Of a stretch of DNA of 62,680 bases, positions 32,673-40,740 are shown piece by piece. Below the pieces are notes generated by a model. That model was not told where the DNA came from. It did not search any database and saw only the letters and a program-made list of their open reading frames with translations. Source of the stretch: Arthrobacter subterraneus (GTDB taxonomy: Bacteria; Actinomycetota; Actinomycetes; Actinomycetales; Micrococcaceae). The DNA lies in the NCBI RefSeq assembly GCF_900099735.1, contig NZ_FNDT01000016.1:1-62680 (forward strand). Direction: 5' to 3'. Position 1 is the first letter of the stretch; each line of letters starts with the position of its first letter. The position numbers and the translations under genes were made by a program.

Positions 32673-33254
32673 ATGAACGCCATGGTCAGCATCCGCCCGC
32701 TCCGCGTCGAAGAGCTCGAGGCTGCCCTGCGGATGAAGAACCAGGGATGGCGCCAGGCCTACCGCGGGCGGCTCAGCCCGGAGATCCTCGACAGCCTGGA
32801 TGACACCGTTGACGCGCAGGCAGAAGCGTGGCGGCTCGGCTTCGATCCCCAGGACGATGTCCCGTCGGTCGCCGTGAATGGGAACGGCCGTATTGTCGGT
32901 ATCGCCGCGGGCGGTCCCGCGCGCGGGGAGGACCCGCCGGCCGCCGTCGAGCTGTTCATGCTCTACGTTCTCGAGGAGTATTACGGCACCGGTCTGGGAC
33001 AAGAGCTGGCAGCGGCGGTAATCGGCGACGCCGCAGCCTGCGTCTGGGTCCTGGAGGGCAATGAGCGGGCCATCGCCTTCTACCGCAAGCTCGGCTTCGC
33101 CCCGAATGGCGAGCGGGAGCAGCTCTCCGACCGGTGGAACGGGCTCTCCGAAATCCGGATGGTGCGCCCGGCATTGCGAGGCACGCCGAACGTCCCGGAC
33201 CGGACAGCACCGGCTGAGGGAGCAGGTGTCCGTGGGGCGTCAGCGGGAGCGTAG
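32673..33254 (+). CDS. GNAT-family N-acetyltransferase
   Basis: The 193-residue protein shows an N-terminal GNAT pattern (IRPLRVEELEAALRMKNQGW), the acetyl-CoA-binding stretch ELFMLYVLEEYYGTGLGQEL, and the terminal WVLEGNERAIAFYRKLGFAP. The substrate is not known. ATG 32673 and ATG 32682 are both possible. A disordered tail rich in P, A and G ends the protein, overlapping the start of the next gene. Confidence 0.85.
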   Translation: MNAMVSIRPLRVEELEAALRMKNQGWRQAYRGRLSPEILDSLDDTVDAQAEAWRLGFDPQDDVPSVAVNGNGRIVGIAAGGPARGEDPPAAVELFMLYVLEEYYGTGLGQELAAAVIGDAAACVWVLEGNERAIAFYRKLGFAPNGEREQLSDRWNGLSEIRMVRPALRGTPNVPDRTAPAEGAGVRGASAGA

Positions 33255-34068
33255 GAAAGCGGAGAGCCCCGACGGCGGGCCGGTTCCGGGCATCCACTCC
33301 ATCGACACCGGAACCTGTGAGCTGGTCCCGGACAGGTTCAATCCCAACGGCTGGGTGCTGCACATCAACGGCGTGCCGAGCTCCCACATCGACCTCGCGG
33401 ACCCCGAGCGGCTGGACTTCGAGTACATGCGGTGGATCGGCTCCCTGACCACCTCGCAGTGGCCGGTGACTTTCCGGCTGCGCGCGCTGCATCTCGGCGG
33501 CGGGGCCTGCTCACTGGCGCGGAGCTTCGCCGCGAAATTTCCGGGCGCACGGCAGGTTGTCGTCGAACTGGACGGCGCGCTGGCGGAACTGGTGCGTACG
33601 TGGTTCGACCTGCCGCGTGCGCCGCTGCTGCGGATCCGCGTGGGGGAGGCACGGGCCGTCACCGAATCCCTCTCGGACAGCAGCCGCGACCTCATCATCC
33701 GGGACGTCTTCGCGGGCAGCCGTACCCCGGTTCCGCTGACCACCCTGGAGTTCGTTGAACAGGCCAGGCGCGTCCTCGACCCGGCCGGCGTGTACGTCGT
33801 CAACTGCGGCGATTCCCCTGACCTCGCGACGGCGCGCCGGGAAGCCGCGACCATTTCCGCGGCCTTCACGAATACCGTCATCATTGCCGACCCCGCGATG
33901 CTCAAGGGGCGGCGCTACGGAAACGTCATCATCGCCGGAAGCGATGCCGCTCTCGGTGAGGATCCGGGCCTCGCCCGCGAGCTGCTCGGCGGAGGGGTGC
34001 CTGCTCATCTGTGGCGGGGCCAGCAGGTGAGCAGGTTCATCAGCGGCGCCGCAGTCCTCCGCGACTAG
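33226..34068 (+). CDS. Spermidine-synthase-like methyltransferase-fold protein
   Basis: From the GTG at 33226, which follows GAGGGAG, the protein has 280 residues; an earlier in-frame start would read through most of the acetyltransferase gene in another frame. Features are LDFEYMRWIGS, the nucleotide-binding LHLGGGACSLARSFAAKFPG, VVVELDGALAELVRTWFDLP and RDLIIRDVFAGSRTP. This matches the polyamine aminopropyltransferase-like fold found alone in many actinobacteria, where true spermidine synthesis is not shown. It ends at copy C of the palindrome family. Confidence 0.75.
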   Translation: MSVGRQRERRKAESPDGGPVPGIHSIDTGTCELVPDRFNPNGWVLHINGVPSSHIDLADPERLDFEYMRWIGSLTTSQWPVTFRLRALHLGGGACSLARSFAAKFPGARQVVVELDGALAELVRTWFDLPRAPLLRIRVGEARAVTESLSDSSRDLIIRDVFAGSRTPVPLTTLEFVEQARRVLDPAGVYVVNCGDSPDLATARREAATISAAFTNTVIIADPAMLKGRRYGNVIIAGSDAALGEDPGLARELLGGGVPAHLWRGQQVSRFISGAAVLRD

Positions 34069-34129
34069 TTGAGTTGTCAGGACACGCCGCTTTCCCGCAC
34101 TGATAAGCGGCGTGTCCTGCAAAATCAAC
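34068..34129. repeat. Convergent-gene palindrome, copy C
   Basis: The left arm GTTGAGTTGTCAGGACACGC (34068-34087) and the right arm at 34105-34129 pair through the AAGCGGCGTGTCCTG core, with mismatches in the outer part. It begins on the last base of the spermidine-synthase-like gene and ends five bases before the convergent LysR gene. Confidence 0.85.
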
Positions 34130-34133
34130 GGGT

Positions 34134-35030
34134 TCAGCCGCGGCCGAGCAGCCTGTCCTCGAATGCGTCCGTCGCGGCGCGCAGGGCGCCGACCACGGCC
34201 GCAACCGCCGGCTGGCGCAGCGAGTCCGGCCGCGCCACAAGCCAGTACCCCAGCCGCTCCGCGACCTCCTCCGGCAACAGCCGCACCAGGTCCGGGTGCA
34301 GGTTCGCCATGAAGCACGGCAGCAGCCCGATCCCGGCACCGGCCCGGGTCGCCTCCACGTGTACAAAGACGTTCGTTGAGCTGAGCGAATCCTTCATGCT
34401 CGGCAACAGGCGGCGGGGTGCATCGAGGCTGTCCACCTGGAGCATGGAGTCAATGAAGTAGACCAGCGGATGCTCGAGCACCTCGGTGATGGTGGACGGC
34501 GTGCCATATTCGGCCAGGTACTCCCGCGACGCGTAGAGCCCCAGCATGTACTCGCCCAGCCGGATCGCCTCGGCCCGGTGCACCTGCGGCCGGCCCACCA
34601 CCACCTCAAGGTCCAGCCCGCTACGGGTCTGCGACGCCCGCCGGGTCGCCGCGACAATCTCGACGCTCAGCCGGGGATGATCCCGGCGCAGCCGTGCAAA
34701 GGCAGGAGCCGCGATGTAGGCGCTGAATCCGTCCGTGGCACTCATGCGTACGACGCCGGAAAGCCGGCTGGCGCCGTCGTCGTTCCCTTCCAGCGCCGAC
34801 AGGGCGCGCGCCACCTCCTCCGCGGCCGCCACTGCCCGAAGACCGAGGTCGGTCAGTTCCCACCCTCCGCTCGCCCTGACGAGGACGTGGCCGCCGAGGG
34901 AACGCTCAAGCGCCGAGATCCGCCGGGACACCGTGGTGTGGTTCAGGCCCAGCGTCTCGGCCGCCGCGGTGAAACGGCCGGTGCGTGAGACTTCAAGGAG
35001 GATGAGGAGATCATCCGAGTGGAGAGTCAT
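34134..35030 (-). CDS. LysR-family transcriptional regulator
   Basis: The start at ATG 35030 gives 298 residues beginning MTLHSDDLLILLEVSRTGRF, with the classical winged helix-turn-helix (FTAAAETLGLNHTTVSRRIS) and a substrate-binding domain from about residue 90. A longer frame upstream lacks family character. It is divergent from the MHS transporter and dehydrogenase genes, which it probably activates, with an effector related to their substrate. Confidence 0.88.
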   Translation of the reverse strand: MTLHSDDLLILLEVSRTGRFTAAAETLGLNHTTVSRRISALERSLGGHVLVRASGGWELTDLGLRAVAAAEEVARALSALEGNDDGASRLSGVVRMSATDGFSAYIAAPAFARLRRDHPRLSVEIVAATRRASQTRSGLDLEVVVGRPQVHRAEAIRLGEYMLGLYASREYLAEYGTPSTITEVLEHPLVYFIDSMLQVDSLDAPRRLLPSMKDSLSSTNVFVHVEATRAGAGIGLLPCFMANLHPDLVRLLPEEVAERLGYWLVARPDSLRQPAVAAVVGALRAATDAFEDRLLGRG

Positions 35031-35116
35031 CTGTGCATTTTCGCAGATGAGCCCTGCGGTACTGGGCATTGATACGCGCGGTTGTGTGCAGCCATACTCA
35101 ATGAGGCCCATAGCGG

Positions 35117-35196
35117 GTGACAGCCGTCACAAGCGCAAAACCTCACCGGATCAGCAACCACGATCCAGACGTACCAAGCGTGTCACAGCCGACACA
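35117..35196 (+). promoter_or_regulatory. Repeated ACAGCCGnCACA motif upstream of the MHS transporter
   Basis: ACAGCCGTCACA at 35120-35131 and ACAGCCGACACA at 35185-35196 are 65 bases apart; each lies in a small inverted repeat (GTGAC...GTCAC and GTGTC...GACAC). The second abuts the ribosome-binding site. These may bind the divergent LysR regulator or another factor. Confidence 0.4.
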
Positions 35197-35211
35197 GAGA
35201 AGGAGTAGTCC

Positions 35212-36606
35212 ATGAGCGTCAGCTCACGCCCCGCCCATCCCGGGGGGAACCAGACCGGGACCCCGGATGAGACGCCCACCGGTCTCAAAAAGATCGTTGC
35301 GGCGTCCATGGTGGGAACCGTCGTCGAATGGTATGAGTTCTTCCTCTACGCCACCGCGGCCTCGCTCGTGTTCGGCATCGTCTTCTTCCCCAACGCCGAT
35401 ACCCCGCTGGACGCAATCATCGCAGCGTTCCTGACCTACGCCGTCGGCTTCGTTGCGCGTCCGCTGGGCGGCATCTTCTTCGGTCAGATCGGCGACAAGC
35501 TAGGCCGCAAGCACACCCTCCAGGTGACCATCATCCTGGTGGGCGTAGCCACTTTCCTGATGGGCTGTCTGCCCGGCTTCAACTCCATCGGCTACTGGGC
35601 GCCGGCCCTGCTGGTGGTCCTCCGCTTTGTCCAGGGCTTTGCCGTGGGCGGCGAGTGGGGAGGCGCCGTACTTCTCGTCGCCGAGCACAGCCCCAACAAG
35701 TCGCGCGGTTTCTGGTCCAGCTGGCCCCAGTCCGCTGTGCCGGTCGGTAACCTCCTGGCCACGGTTGTGCTGCTGACCATGTCCTCGATCCTGCCCGAGG
35801 ACGAGTTCCTCGCCTGGGGCTGGCGCGTAGCGTTCTGGCTCTCCGCGATCATCGTGGTGATCGGCTACTACATTCGCACGCACGTCAGCGAATCCCCCAT
35901 CTTCCTTGAGGCACGCGAACAGGTGGAGCGCGAAAAGGCCATCAGCTACGGCGTCTTCGAAGTTGTGAAGAAGTACCCCCGCGGCATCCTCGGCGCCATG
36001 GGCCTGCGGTTCGCGGAGAACATCCTGTACTACATCATCGTGAGCTTCTCGATCGTGTACCTCTCGCAGGTCCACCAGTACAACACCAGCTCGCTGCTCC
36101 TTGCGCTGCTGATCGCCCACGTTGTGCACTTCCTGGTGATCCCGCAGGTCGGCCGGCTGTCGGACCGCTTCGGGCGCAAGCCGGTCTACCTTGCCGGTGC
36201 CATCCTCGGGGCGAGCTGGGCGTTCTTCGCCTTCCCCATGTTCGACACGCTCAACCCCGTGATCATCATCCTCGCCGTGACCATCGGACTCTGCTTCCAC
36301 GCACTCATGTATGCGGGCCAGCCGGCGATCATGGCGGAAATGTTCCCCACCCGCATGCGCTATTCCGGCGTCTCTCTCGGCTACCAGGTGACCTCGATCC
36401 TCGCGGGCTCCCTCGCGCCGATCATCGCCACGGCGATCCTGCAGGAAACCGGCTCCTGGGTGGGAGTGGCCCTCTACGTCCTCGGCGCCAGCGTGGTCAC
36501 GGCCATCGCCGTCATCACCCTGCGCGAGACACGCGGAACCTCACTCCGGGACATTGACGCCGCGGATGCCGAGCGTCACGGAATTCCCGTCGGCAGGGAA
36601 AGCTAG
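35212..36606 (+). CDS. MHS-family major facilitator (metabolite:H+ symporter)
   Basis: The 464-residue protein has 12 predicted membrane segments and the MHS signatures VVEWYEFFLYATAASLVFG, GGIFFGQIGDKLGRKHTL and FVQGFAVGGEWGGAVLLVAE, with RLSDRFGRKP in the second half. Members import carboxylates or related metabolites with protons. Followed after two bases by a hydroxyacyl-type dehydrogenase, it most likely brings in 3-hydroxybutyrate or a similar acid. GAAGGAG precedes the ATG. Confidence 0.9.
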   Translation: MSVSSRPAHPGGNQTGTPDETPTGLKKIVAASMVGTVVEWYEFFLYATAASLVFGIVFFPNADTPLDAIIAAFLTYAVGFVARPLGGIFFGQIGDKLGRKHTLQVTIILVGVATFLMGCLPGFNSIGYWAPALLVVLRFVQGFAVGGEWGGAVLLVAEHSPNKSRGFWSSWPQSAVPVGNLLATVVLLTMSSILPEDEFLAWGWRVAFWLSAIIVVIGYYIRTHVSESPIFLEAREQVEREKAISYGVFEVVKKYPRGILGAMGLRFAENILYYIIVSFSIVYLSQVHQYNTSSLLLALLIAHVVHFLVIPQVGRLSDRFGRKPVYLAGAILGASWAFFAFPMFDTLNPVIIILAVTIGLCFHALMYAGQPAIMAEMFPTRMRYSGVSLGYQVTSILAGSLAPIIATAILQETGSWVGVALYVLGASVVTAIAVITLRETRGTSLRDIDAADAERHGIPVGRES

Positions 36607-36608
36607 CC

Positions 36609-37433
36609 ATGCCTTCGGCACACAGGAACGACGACGGCGGCCTCCGCCCCACCGAAGAGCCGCCGTCGTCGGACTCCGGTTCCAACGCCGGCCCGCTCGC
36701 GGGCCGGCGGGCGATCGTTACCGGTGGTGCGAGCGGAATCGGGGCGGCCTGCGCCCGGGAACTAGCCGCTCAGGGTGCGTACGTGGTGGTGGCGGACCGC
36801 GACGCCGAGGGTGCCGGCGTCGTTGCCAAAGAAATCAAAGGGGAGGCCTGGGCAGTGGACCTGCTGGACACGGCCGCTCTGGAAGAGCTCTCCCTTGACG
36901 CCGACATTCTGGTGAACAACGCGGGAATCCAGGTGGTGCAGCCGATCGAGCAGTTTGATCCGGCCGATTTCAGGCGCATCCACACGCTCATGCTGGAGGT
37001 ACCCTTCCTGCTGATGCGGGCGGCCCTGCCGTCGATGTATGCGAAGGGTTTTGGGCGGATCATCAACGTGTCCTCGGTGCACGGGTTGCGGGCGTCGCCC
37101 TTCAAGGCCGCGTACGTCTCGGCCAAGCACGGGCTCGAGGGGCTGTCCAAAGTCGCGGCGCTGGAGGGTGGGCCCCATGGGGTCACGAGCAACTGCGTCA
37201 ATCCCGGCTATGTACGGACTCCGCTCGTGGAGAACCAGATCGCCGACCAGGCGCGACTGCACGGCATCAGCGAGGACGAGGTGCTGGAGCGGATCATGCT
37301 CACCGAGAGTGCCGTCAAACGGCTGGTGGAGCCTGCGGAAGTGGGCTCGCTGGTGGCCTGGCTGGCGTCCGACCAGGCCGGCATGGTGACCGGTGCGTCC
37401 TACACCATGGACGGCGGCTGGTCAGCGCGCTGA
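36609..37433 (+). CDS. Short-chain dehydrogenase, 3-hydroxybutyrate-dehydrogenase-like
   Basis: The 274-residue enzyme has a 30-residue polar extension, then the NAD site IVTGGASGIGAACARELA, NNAG, the catalytic serine in INVSSVHGL, and the tyrosine/lysine pair in YVSAKHGLEGLSK. The region RTPLVENQIADQARLHGISE resembles 3-hydroxybutyrate dehydrogenases, which oxidise 3-hydroxybutyrate to acetoacetate. The two-base spacing to the transporter gene supports a shared catabolic unit. Palindrome copy D follows. Confidence 0.85.
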   Translation: MPSAHRNDDGGLRPTEEPPSSDSGSNAGPLAGRRAIVTGGASGIGAACARELAAQGAYVVVADRDAEGAGVVAKEIKGEAWAVDLLDTAALEELSLDADILVNNAGIQVVQPIEQFDPADFRRIHTLMLEVPFLLMRAALPSMYAKGFGRIINVSSVHGLRASPFKAAYVSAKHGLEGLSKVAALEGGPHGVTSNCVNPGYVRTPLVENQIADQARLHGISEDEVLERIMLTESAVKRLVEPAEVGSLVAWLASDQAGMVTGASYTMDGGWSAR

Positions 37434-37445
37434 ACCTTCCACGCA

Positions 37446-37508
37446 CGTGAGTTGGCAGGACACGCCCCGAATGCAGCGGCAAACGGGGTGTGTCCTGCCG
37501 ACTCAACG
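37446..37508. repeat. Convergent-gene palindrome, copy D
   Basis: The left arm at 37446-37469 contains GAGTTGGCAGGACACGCCCC; its inverse lies at 37484-37508 with few mismatches. The loop and right arm share GGCAAACGGGGTGTGTCCTG with copy A. It lies between the convergent dehydrogenase and permease genes. Confidence 0.85.
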
Positions 37509-37521
37509 GAAGAGGCGGGGG

Positions 37522-38973
37522 TCAGGCGACGCCGAGCAGCTGCTCGATCGGGCCGATCCCGAAGAACACCACAAACGCCCCTGCGACGGCCCACATGAGC
37601 GGGTGGATTTCCCTGGCCCTGCCCTGGAAGGTACGCACCAGGACATACGCGATGAATCCCGCGCCCAGACCGTTGGCGATCGAGTAGGTGAACGGCATCA
37701 GCGTGAAGGTCAGAAACGCCGGAATGGCGATGCCCCAGTCCTGCCAGTCGATCCGGCCCACCTGAGACACCATCATGAAACCGACGACGACGAGGGCCGG
37801 CGCCACTGCCTCGAACGGCACCAGCGAAATCAGTGGCGTGAAGAACATCGCGACGAGGAACAGCAGCCCTGTCACGATGTTGGCAATGCCGGTGCGTGCG
37901 CCTTCACCGATACCCGCTCCGGATTCAACGTAGATCTGGTTGGAGGAGACCGAGCCTGCGCCACCGGCCACGGCGCCGAGAGCGTCCACGATGAGCACGC
38001 GGTCAACCCCGGGGATGTTGCCGTGTTTGTCCACCAGCTTCGCCTCGTTGGCCAGGCCCACCATGGTGCCCATGGCGTCAAAGAAGATGCTGAGCAGGAT
38101 GGTGAAGGTCAGCAGCAGGGCAGCGGTTGCTCCCAGGCTGCCGAACGCGCCGAAGACGCTGACGCTGCCGATGAGGCTCAGATCCGGGAATCCGATCCAG
38201 GAACCGGAGGGAAGCTCCGGAACAACGAGTGACCAGCCCTGGGGATTGGCGCCCTCCGGTCCGACACTGGGCCCCACGTTCGCGACCGCCTCGACGATGA
38301 CTGCGAGGATGGTCGCTGCGATAACCCCGATCAGGATTCCGCCGCGGACCTTCCGGACCACGAGGGCGATCGTGAGGATCAGGCCGAAAACAAACACCAG
38401 GGTGGGCCAGCCCAGCAGCACACCCTCGAAGCCCAGCCCTACCGGCACAGTGGTTTGGGCGACGTCGGGGATGCGCCGGACGAAGCCCGCATTCACCAGC
38501 CCGATCAGTGCGATGAACAGACCGATGCCGACGACGATCGCCGTCTTCAGGCTTTCCGGTACGGCATTGAAGACAGCGGTGCGGAACCCGGTGAGGACGA
38601 GGATGAGCATGGTGAGCCCAGCCAGCACCACCACTCCCATCATGTCCGGCCAGGTGAGCTCGGGATTTGTGGCGACCGTGATCGCCACAAAGGCGTTGAC
38701 GCCCAGGCCCGTGGCAAGCGCGAAGGGGTATTTTGCCCACGCGCCCATGAGGATGGTCAGCACGCCCGCAACGAGGGCGGTCACGGCTGCCACGCGCTCA
38801 AAGCCCAGGCTGGCTCCACTGGCGTCCGCCCCGGCGAGGATGAGCGGGTTGAGCACCACAATGTAGCTCATGGCGAAGAAGGTGGCGATCCCGCCCCTGA
38901 TCTCCCTCGAATAGGTTGAGCCGCGGGCTGTGAGCTGAAAGTAGCGGTCCATTGCGGTGCGCGATGCAGGCAC
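37522..38973 (-). CDS. NCS2-family purine permease (AzgA/PbuG type)
   Basis: The 483-residue protein has about 12 membrane segments and the AzgA-type pattern: GSTYSREIRGGIATFFAMSY, VVLNPLILAG, ATGLGVNAFVAI, and IFFDAMGTMVGLANEAKLVD. It takes up hypoxanthine, guanine or adenine with protons. A GTG at 38973 with GAGGAA six bases upstream is the likely start; ATG 38952 is an alternative. Single gene, no regulator adjacent. Confidence 0.9.
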   Translation of the reverse strand: MPASRTAMDRYFQLTARGSTYSREIRGGIATFFAMSYIVVLNPLILAGADASGASLGFERVAAVTALVAGVLTILMGAWAKYPFALATGLGVNAFVAITVATNPELTWPDMMGVVVLAGLTMLILVLTGFRTAVFNAVPESLKTAIVVGIGLFIALIGLVNAGFVRRIPDVAQTTVPVGLGFEGVLLGWPTLVFVFGLILTIALVVRKVRGGILIGVIAATILAVIVEAVANVGPSVGPEGANPQGWSLVVPELPSGSWIGFPDLSLIGSVSVFGAFGSLGATAALLLTFTILLSIFFDAMGTMVGLANEAKLVDKHGNIPGVDRVLIVDALGAVAGGAGSVSSNQIYVESGAGIGEGARTGIANIVTGLLFLVAMFFTPLISLVPFEAVAPALVVVGFMMVSQVGRIDWQDWGIAIPAFLTFTLMPFTYSIANGLGAGFIAYVLVRTFQGRAREIHPLMWAVAGAFVVFFGIGPIEQLLGVA

Positions 38974-39065
38974 AGGTATTCCTCTGCTGGTGGGGGGAGT
39001 TCGCTGAAAAGTCTACCCAATGTGGAGCCCAGGAACCTGCCAGAGGGGTCCCGTACGCTTGGATC

Positions 39066-39746
39066 ATGAGTGAGTTCCCCGCAGCAGCTGCAGCATGTCC
39101 CACGGCACGTCCAGGCGCACAGCCTTTCCGGTACCTGGCCCTGCTCCTGGCCGGCCTGCTCCTGGCCGCAGGCGGGTTGATCTTCGGATCAGCCTCTGCC
39201 GCCTCGGCGCATGATGAGCTGAGCTCGTCCGCACCCGAGGCCGGGGCCACGCTTGAGGCTGTCCCCGAGGTGGTTGAACTTACTTTCACCAACGTTCCGG
39301 CCACGATCGGCTCGGACATCCAGGTTCTCGACGAGAGCGGTGAGGACTGGGCCGAGGGGGAAGTGTCCATTACCGACGCGGTGGCCACCCAGGCTGTTCG
39401 CGATGGCGCTCCTGCCGGGAACTACACCGTGAACTGGCGCGTCGTCTCCGCTGACTCACATCCCATCGAGGGGACCTTCGAGTTCACGGCCACCGGCGGC
39501 GCTTCACCTGAAACACCCGCCGCTGCCGAGACTCCAGCGGCCTCCGAACCGCCCCGCGCGTCGGCGGGAACGGCCGGCCCTGTTGAGACCGCCGAGCCGG
39601 GAGCGCTTGACCAGGAACCGGCCGCGGGCTCTGATGTGTCCTGGGGTGTGATCCTCATGATCGCGGTCCTGATCGCACTCGCCATTGTGCTGGCGCTGGG
39701 TGCCCGGCGGAGGCTCCGGCAGGGCGACAGCGACGACGCCGCATAG
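39066..39746 (+). CDS. CopC-domain secreted/membrane-anchored protein
   Basis: From ATG 39066 the 226-residue protein has a signal segment (LALLLAGLLLAAGGLIFG), a CopC-like beta-sandwich beginning AHDELSSSAPEAGATLEAVP and containing YTVNWRVVSADSHPIEGTFE, a proline/alanine-rich linker, and a C-terminal membrane segment (ILMIAVLIALAIVLALGA) with a basic tail. The histidine at the mature N-terminus and the SADSHPIEG histidine are the usual copper ligands. The role is probably periplasm-side copper handling or stress. No CopD gene is adjacent. Confidence 0.85.
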   Translation: MSEFPAAAAACPTARPGAQPFRYLALLLAGLLLAAGGLIFGSASAASAHDELSSSAPEAGATLEAVPEVVELTFTNVPATIGSDIQVLDESGEDWAEGEVSITDAVATQAVRDGAPAGNYTVNWRVVSADSHPIEGTFEFTATGGASPETPAAAETPAASEPPRASAGTAGPVETAEPGALDQEPAAGSDVSWGVILMIAVLIALAIVLALGARRRLRQGDSDDAA

Positions 39747-39784
39747 CGCCTTCTCGGCTGCTGGGTCTCAGTCGGGTAATGGTC

Positions 39785-40477
39785 TCAGGCAGTAATGGCG
39801 GACCGGTGCTGGGCTGAACCGCTCACGCCGGCGGCCAGCACGGAGCCCTTGACCGGCTGGATCGCCTGGGCCGCCCGCGCACCCTGCGTGACGATCGAAT
39901 CACTGATGAGTTTCGCCTGACGGACAATTTCCCGCGTTGTGGGCGTCAGGACGTCGCCGACACCGATGAGGTAAAGGCCGATAGCGCGCAGGGCCGCCTT
40001 GATATCGCTTCCCAGGGCCAGCCCGAGGGACTGCACAAAGCGACGCAGCTGGTTCTGCGGGTACTTGGTCAGGACTACATGGTCAGCGAGCAGGACCCCG
40101 TTCCGTGTCTGGACCGCCCACTTCTTGGCGCCCAGCACGGGCGCTGGAAGGACCTGGGAGTAGCCCACCATGCAGAGCCCTTCCGCCACGGTCTCCTGCC
40201 GGATGTCCAGGGAATGGCTCGACGCGTAGCAGCGCAGCAGCCGCAGCAGCTCCGTCCGTTCCGACAGGGACACGGAGTCCGTCATGATGGTGCGGTTGGG
40301 GCCCGAGTTGAGGCACTCCACACTCTCGACGACGATGGACTGGACGCCGCGGCGGCTCAGTTCGCTGGCGACGGCCAGTCCGGAAAGCCCGGAGCCGATC
40401 ACCACGGTGGTTGTGATCTCTGCGGTGGCGGGCATGAAGGAATCAGCGGCCGCGCGGGTGGCGGGCTCCGGCATCAT
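39785..40477 (-). CDS. FAD/NAD-binding oxidoreductase-like protein, short
   Basis: The start at 40477 (MMPEPATRAAADSFMPATAE) follows AGGAGG. The 230-residue protein has the dinucleotide-binding TTVVIGSGLSGLAVASELSR and then VVVESVECLNSGPNRTIMTD and LSERTELLRLLRCYASSHSL, as in flavin monooxygenases or thioredoxin-reductase-like proteins, but the remaining sequence is much shorter than a full two-domain enzyme. It may be a specialised short form or a truncated gene. A strong hairpin sits in its leader. It is convergent with the CopC-type gene and divergent from the stress-protein gene. Confidence 0.65.
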   Translation of the reverse strand: MMPEPATRAAADSFMPATAEITTTVVIGSGLSGLAVASELSRRGVQSIVVESVECLNSGPNRTIMTDSVSLSERTELLRLLRCYASSHSLDIRQETVAEGLCMVGYSQVLPAPVLGAKKWAVQTRNGVLLADHVVLTKYPQNQLRRFVQSLGLALGSDIKAALRAIGLYLIGVGDVLTPTTREIVRQAKLISDSIVTQGARAAQAIQPVKGSVLAAGVSGSAQHRSAITA

Positions 40478-40507
40478 CGATGTAAACCTCCTGCTTGAAG
40501 GAGAATT

Positions 40508-40541
40508 CCGCACAGCCCGGCGCCTCTTCCGGGCTGTGCGG
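40508..40541 (-). promoter_or_regulatory. 13-bp leader hairpin before the short oxidoreductase gene
   Basis: CCGCACAGCCCGG at 40508-40520 is inverted without mismatch at 40529-40541, loop of eight bases. It ends 16 bases before the AGGAGG of the gene starting at 40477, a place where it can affect translation or transcript stability. Confidence 0.5.
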
Positions 40542-40740
40542 ACACTTGGCTGCGAACGGGTCAACCAAGCGCACTGAAAGCGGGCGGGAACCTTTTGTGG
40601 AGACCATCCGCCCGATAACGATGCTCGAAGCCTATATAACTTTTTGGGTGCTGAATAGGCCCCCTACTGGAGAGTAGGCTAGAAATAACCGGACGGCTGA
40701 GCGATGGTGTCAGTGTGGTCCAACCGCAAGGAGGCGGAAC

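Noticed and set aside
33061..33225. Longer N-terminus of the spermidine-synthase-like protein
   Set aside because: It would read the acetyltransferase gene in another frame; the GTG at 33226 has a good ribosome-binding site.
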